Assembly (NCBI GenBank): GCA_944382025.1
Contig: CALWMQ010000224.1
Coordinates: 1 to 6,127, forward strand
DNA: 6,127 nucleotides
Direction of reading: 5' to 3'
From: an uncultured Clostridia bacterium
GTDB taxonomy: Bacteria > Bacillota > Clostridia > Oscillospirales > Acutalibacteraceae
Part shown: positions 5,728 through 6,127 of the stretch, piece after piece
Position numbering within the stretch: the stretch's first letter is position 1
Layout: each line of letters opens with the position of its first letter
Program-made: the position numbers and the translations under genes
The notes under the pieces: generated by a model
The model's database searches: none
What the model saw: the letters and a program-made list of their open reading frames with translations, nothing else
Told to the model about the DNA's origin: nothing

Positions 5728-6105
5728 TTATTTGAGTTCCACTTTGGCGCCGGCTTCTTCCAGCTTCTTTTTGATCTCCTCGGCTTCGTCCTTGGAAACG
5801 CCCTCTTTGACAGCCTTGGGAGCGTTGTCAACCAGATCCTTGGCTTCCTTCAGGCCCAGGCCGGTGATCTCACGGACAACCTTGATCACATTGATCTTGT
5901 TGGCGCCCACTTCAGCCAGCACAGCATTGAACTCGGTCTTCTCCTCAGCAGCAGCAGCGGCAACAGGAGCAGCAGCGGCGGCCACAGCCACAGGAGCGGC
6001 AGCGGATACGCCGAATTCCTCTTCCAGAGCCTTTACCAGCTCGGACAGCTCCATAACGGTCAGCGCTTTCACATCTTCAATCAGCTTCAAAACTTTATCA
6101 GACAT
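5728..6105 (-). CDS. rplL: 50S ribosomal protein L7/L12
   Basis: The multi-copy stalk protein of the large ribosomal subunit, which recruits and stimulates the GTPase translation factors. The 125 aa show all three regions: an N-terminal dimerisation and L10-binding helical part (1-33, MSDKVLKLIEDVKALTVMEL), an Ala/Val/Pro hinge (about 34-53) in which an AAPVA-type unit occurs twice, and the globular factor-binding domain (54-125) with NVIKVVREITGLGLKEAKDLVDNAPK. A second in-frame ATG at 6120 would add five residues (MEDYK), but that ATG overlaps the GGAGG site serving the ATG at 6105, which gives the family N-terminus. rplJ (L10) would be expected just upstream, outside the window. Codon use is strongly biased, as expected for a highly expressed gene. 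Identity is certain. Confidence 0.98.
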   Translation of the reverse strand: MSDKVLKLIEDVKALTVMELSELVKALEEEFGVSAAAPVAVAAAAAPVAAAAAEEKTEFNAVLAEVGANKINVIKVVREITGLGLKEAKDLVDNAPKAVKEGVSKDEAEEIKKKLEEAGAKVELK

Positions 6106-6113
6106 TTTGTAAT

Positions 6114-6118
6114 CCTCC
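6114..6118 (-). promoter_or_regulatory. Ribosome binding site deciding the rplL start
   Basis: GGAGG on the minus strand, 8 bases before the ATG at 6105. It overlaps the alternative in-frame ATG at 6120, which therefore cannot use it and has no visible site within the remaining 7 bases of the window. Confidence 0.88.
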
Positions 6119-6127
6119 ATATCAAAT

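Noticed and set aside
5717..6112. Plus-strand ORF opposite rplL with Ser/Ala/Thr repeats
   Set aside because: The repeats are the complement of the L7/L12 Ala-rich hinge; no gene-like features beyond that.

Overview
The window reads as ordinary chromosomal DNA of a fairly GC-rich low-molecular-complexity Gram-positive: strong GGAGG-type ribosome binding sites, a sigma-A-like TTGAAA-N17-TATAAT promoter and tightly packed housekeeping genes. The protein sequences and a GC-rich intergenic repeat resemble those of gut Clostridia (Oscillospiraceae/Ruminococcaceae). That placement is inference from recall, not a search result.

Layout. Bases 1-958 carry the 3' part of a threonyl-tRNA synthetase gene on the plus strand, cut by the window edge. 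Bases 959-1142 hold a GC-rich repeat-like hairpin cluster and a strong 15-bp stem-loop, probably the terminator. All other genes are on the minus strand. Reading from the right edge: rplL (ribosomal protein L7/L12, 6105-5728) with a clear intrinsic terminator; a near-consensus promoter; then a four-gene operon of a phosphoglucomutase/phosphomannomutase-family enzyme (5569-4055), an unnamed nucleotidyltransferase (4039-3374), prmA (3371-2448) and rsmE (2358-1636). A large stem-loop at 1527-1563 probably ends this operon. Beyond it, 1484-1143 holds a small unrecognised ORF with no convincing ribosome binding site, possibly a remnant; it converges on the synthetase gene.

Function. Most of the window concerns translation. 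ThrRS charges tRNA-Thr, L7/L12 forms the ribosomal stalk that recruits translation factors, PrmA methylates L11 at the base of that stalk, and RsmE methylates U1498 of 16S rRNA. The sugar-phosphate mutase and nucleotidyltransferase share the operon promoter with these two rRNA/ribosomal-protein methyltransferases but have no obvious mechanistic link to them.

No CRISPR array, prophage, transposase, tRNA or rRNA gene is visible. I see no convincing new multi-gene system. The points most worth a second look are the divergent active site of the synthetase, the non-canonical phosphate-binding loop of the mutase, the unassigned nucleotidyltransferase, the orphan ORF, and several intergenic inverted repeats.
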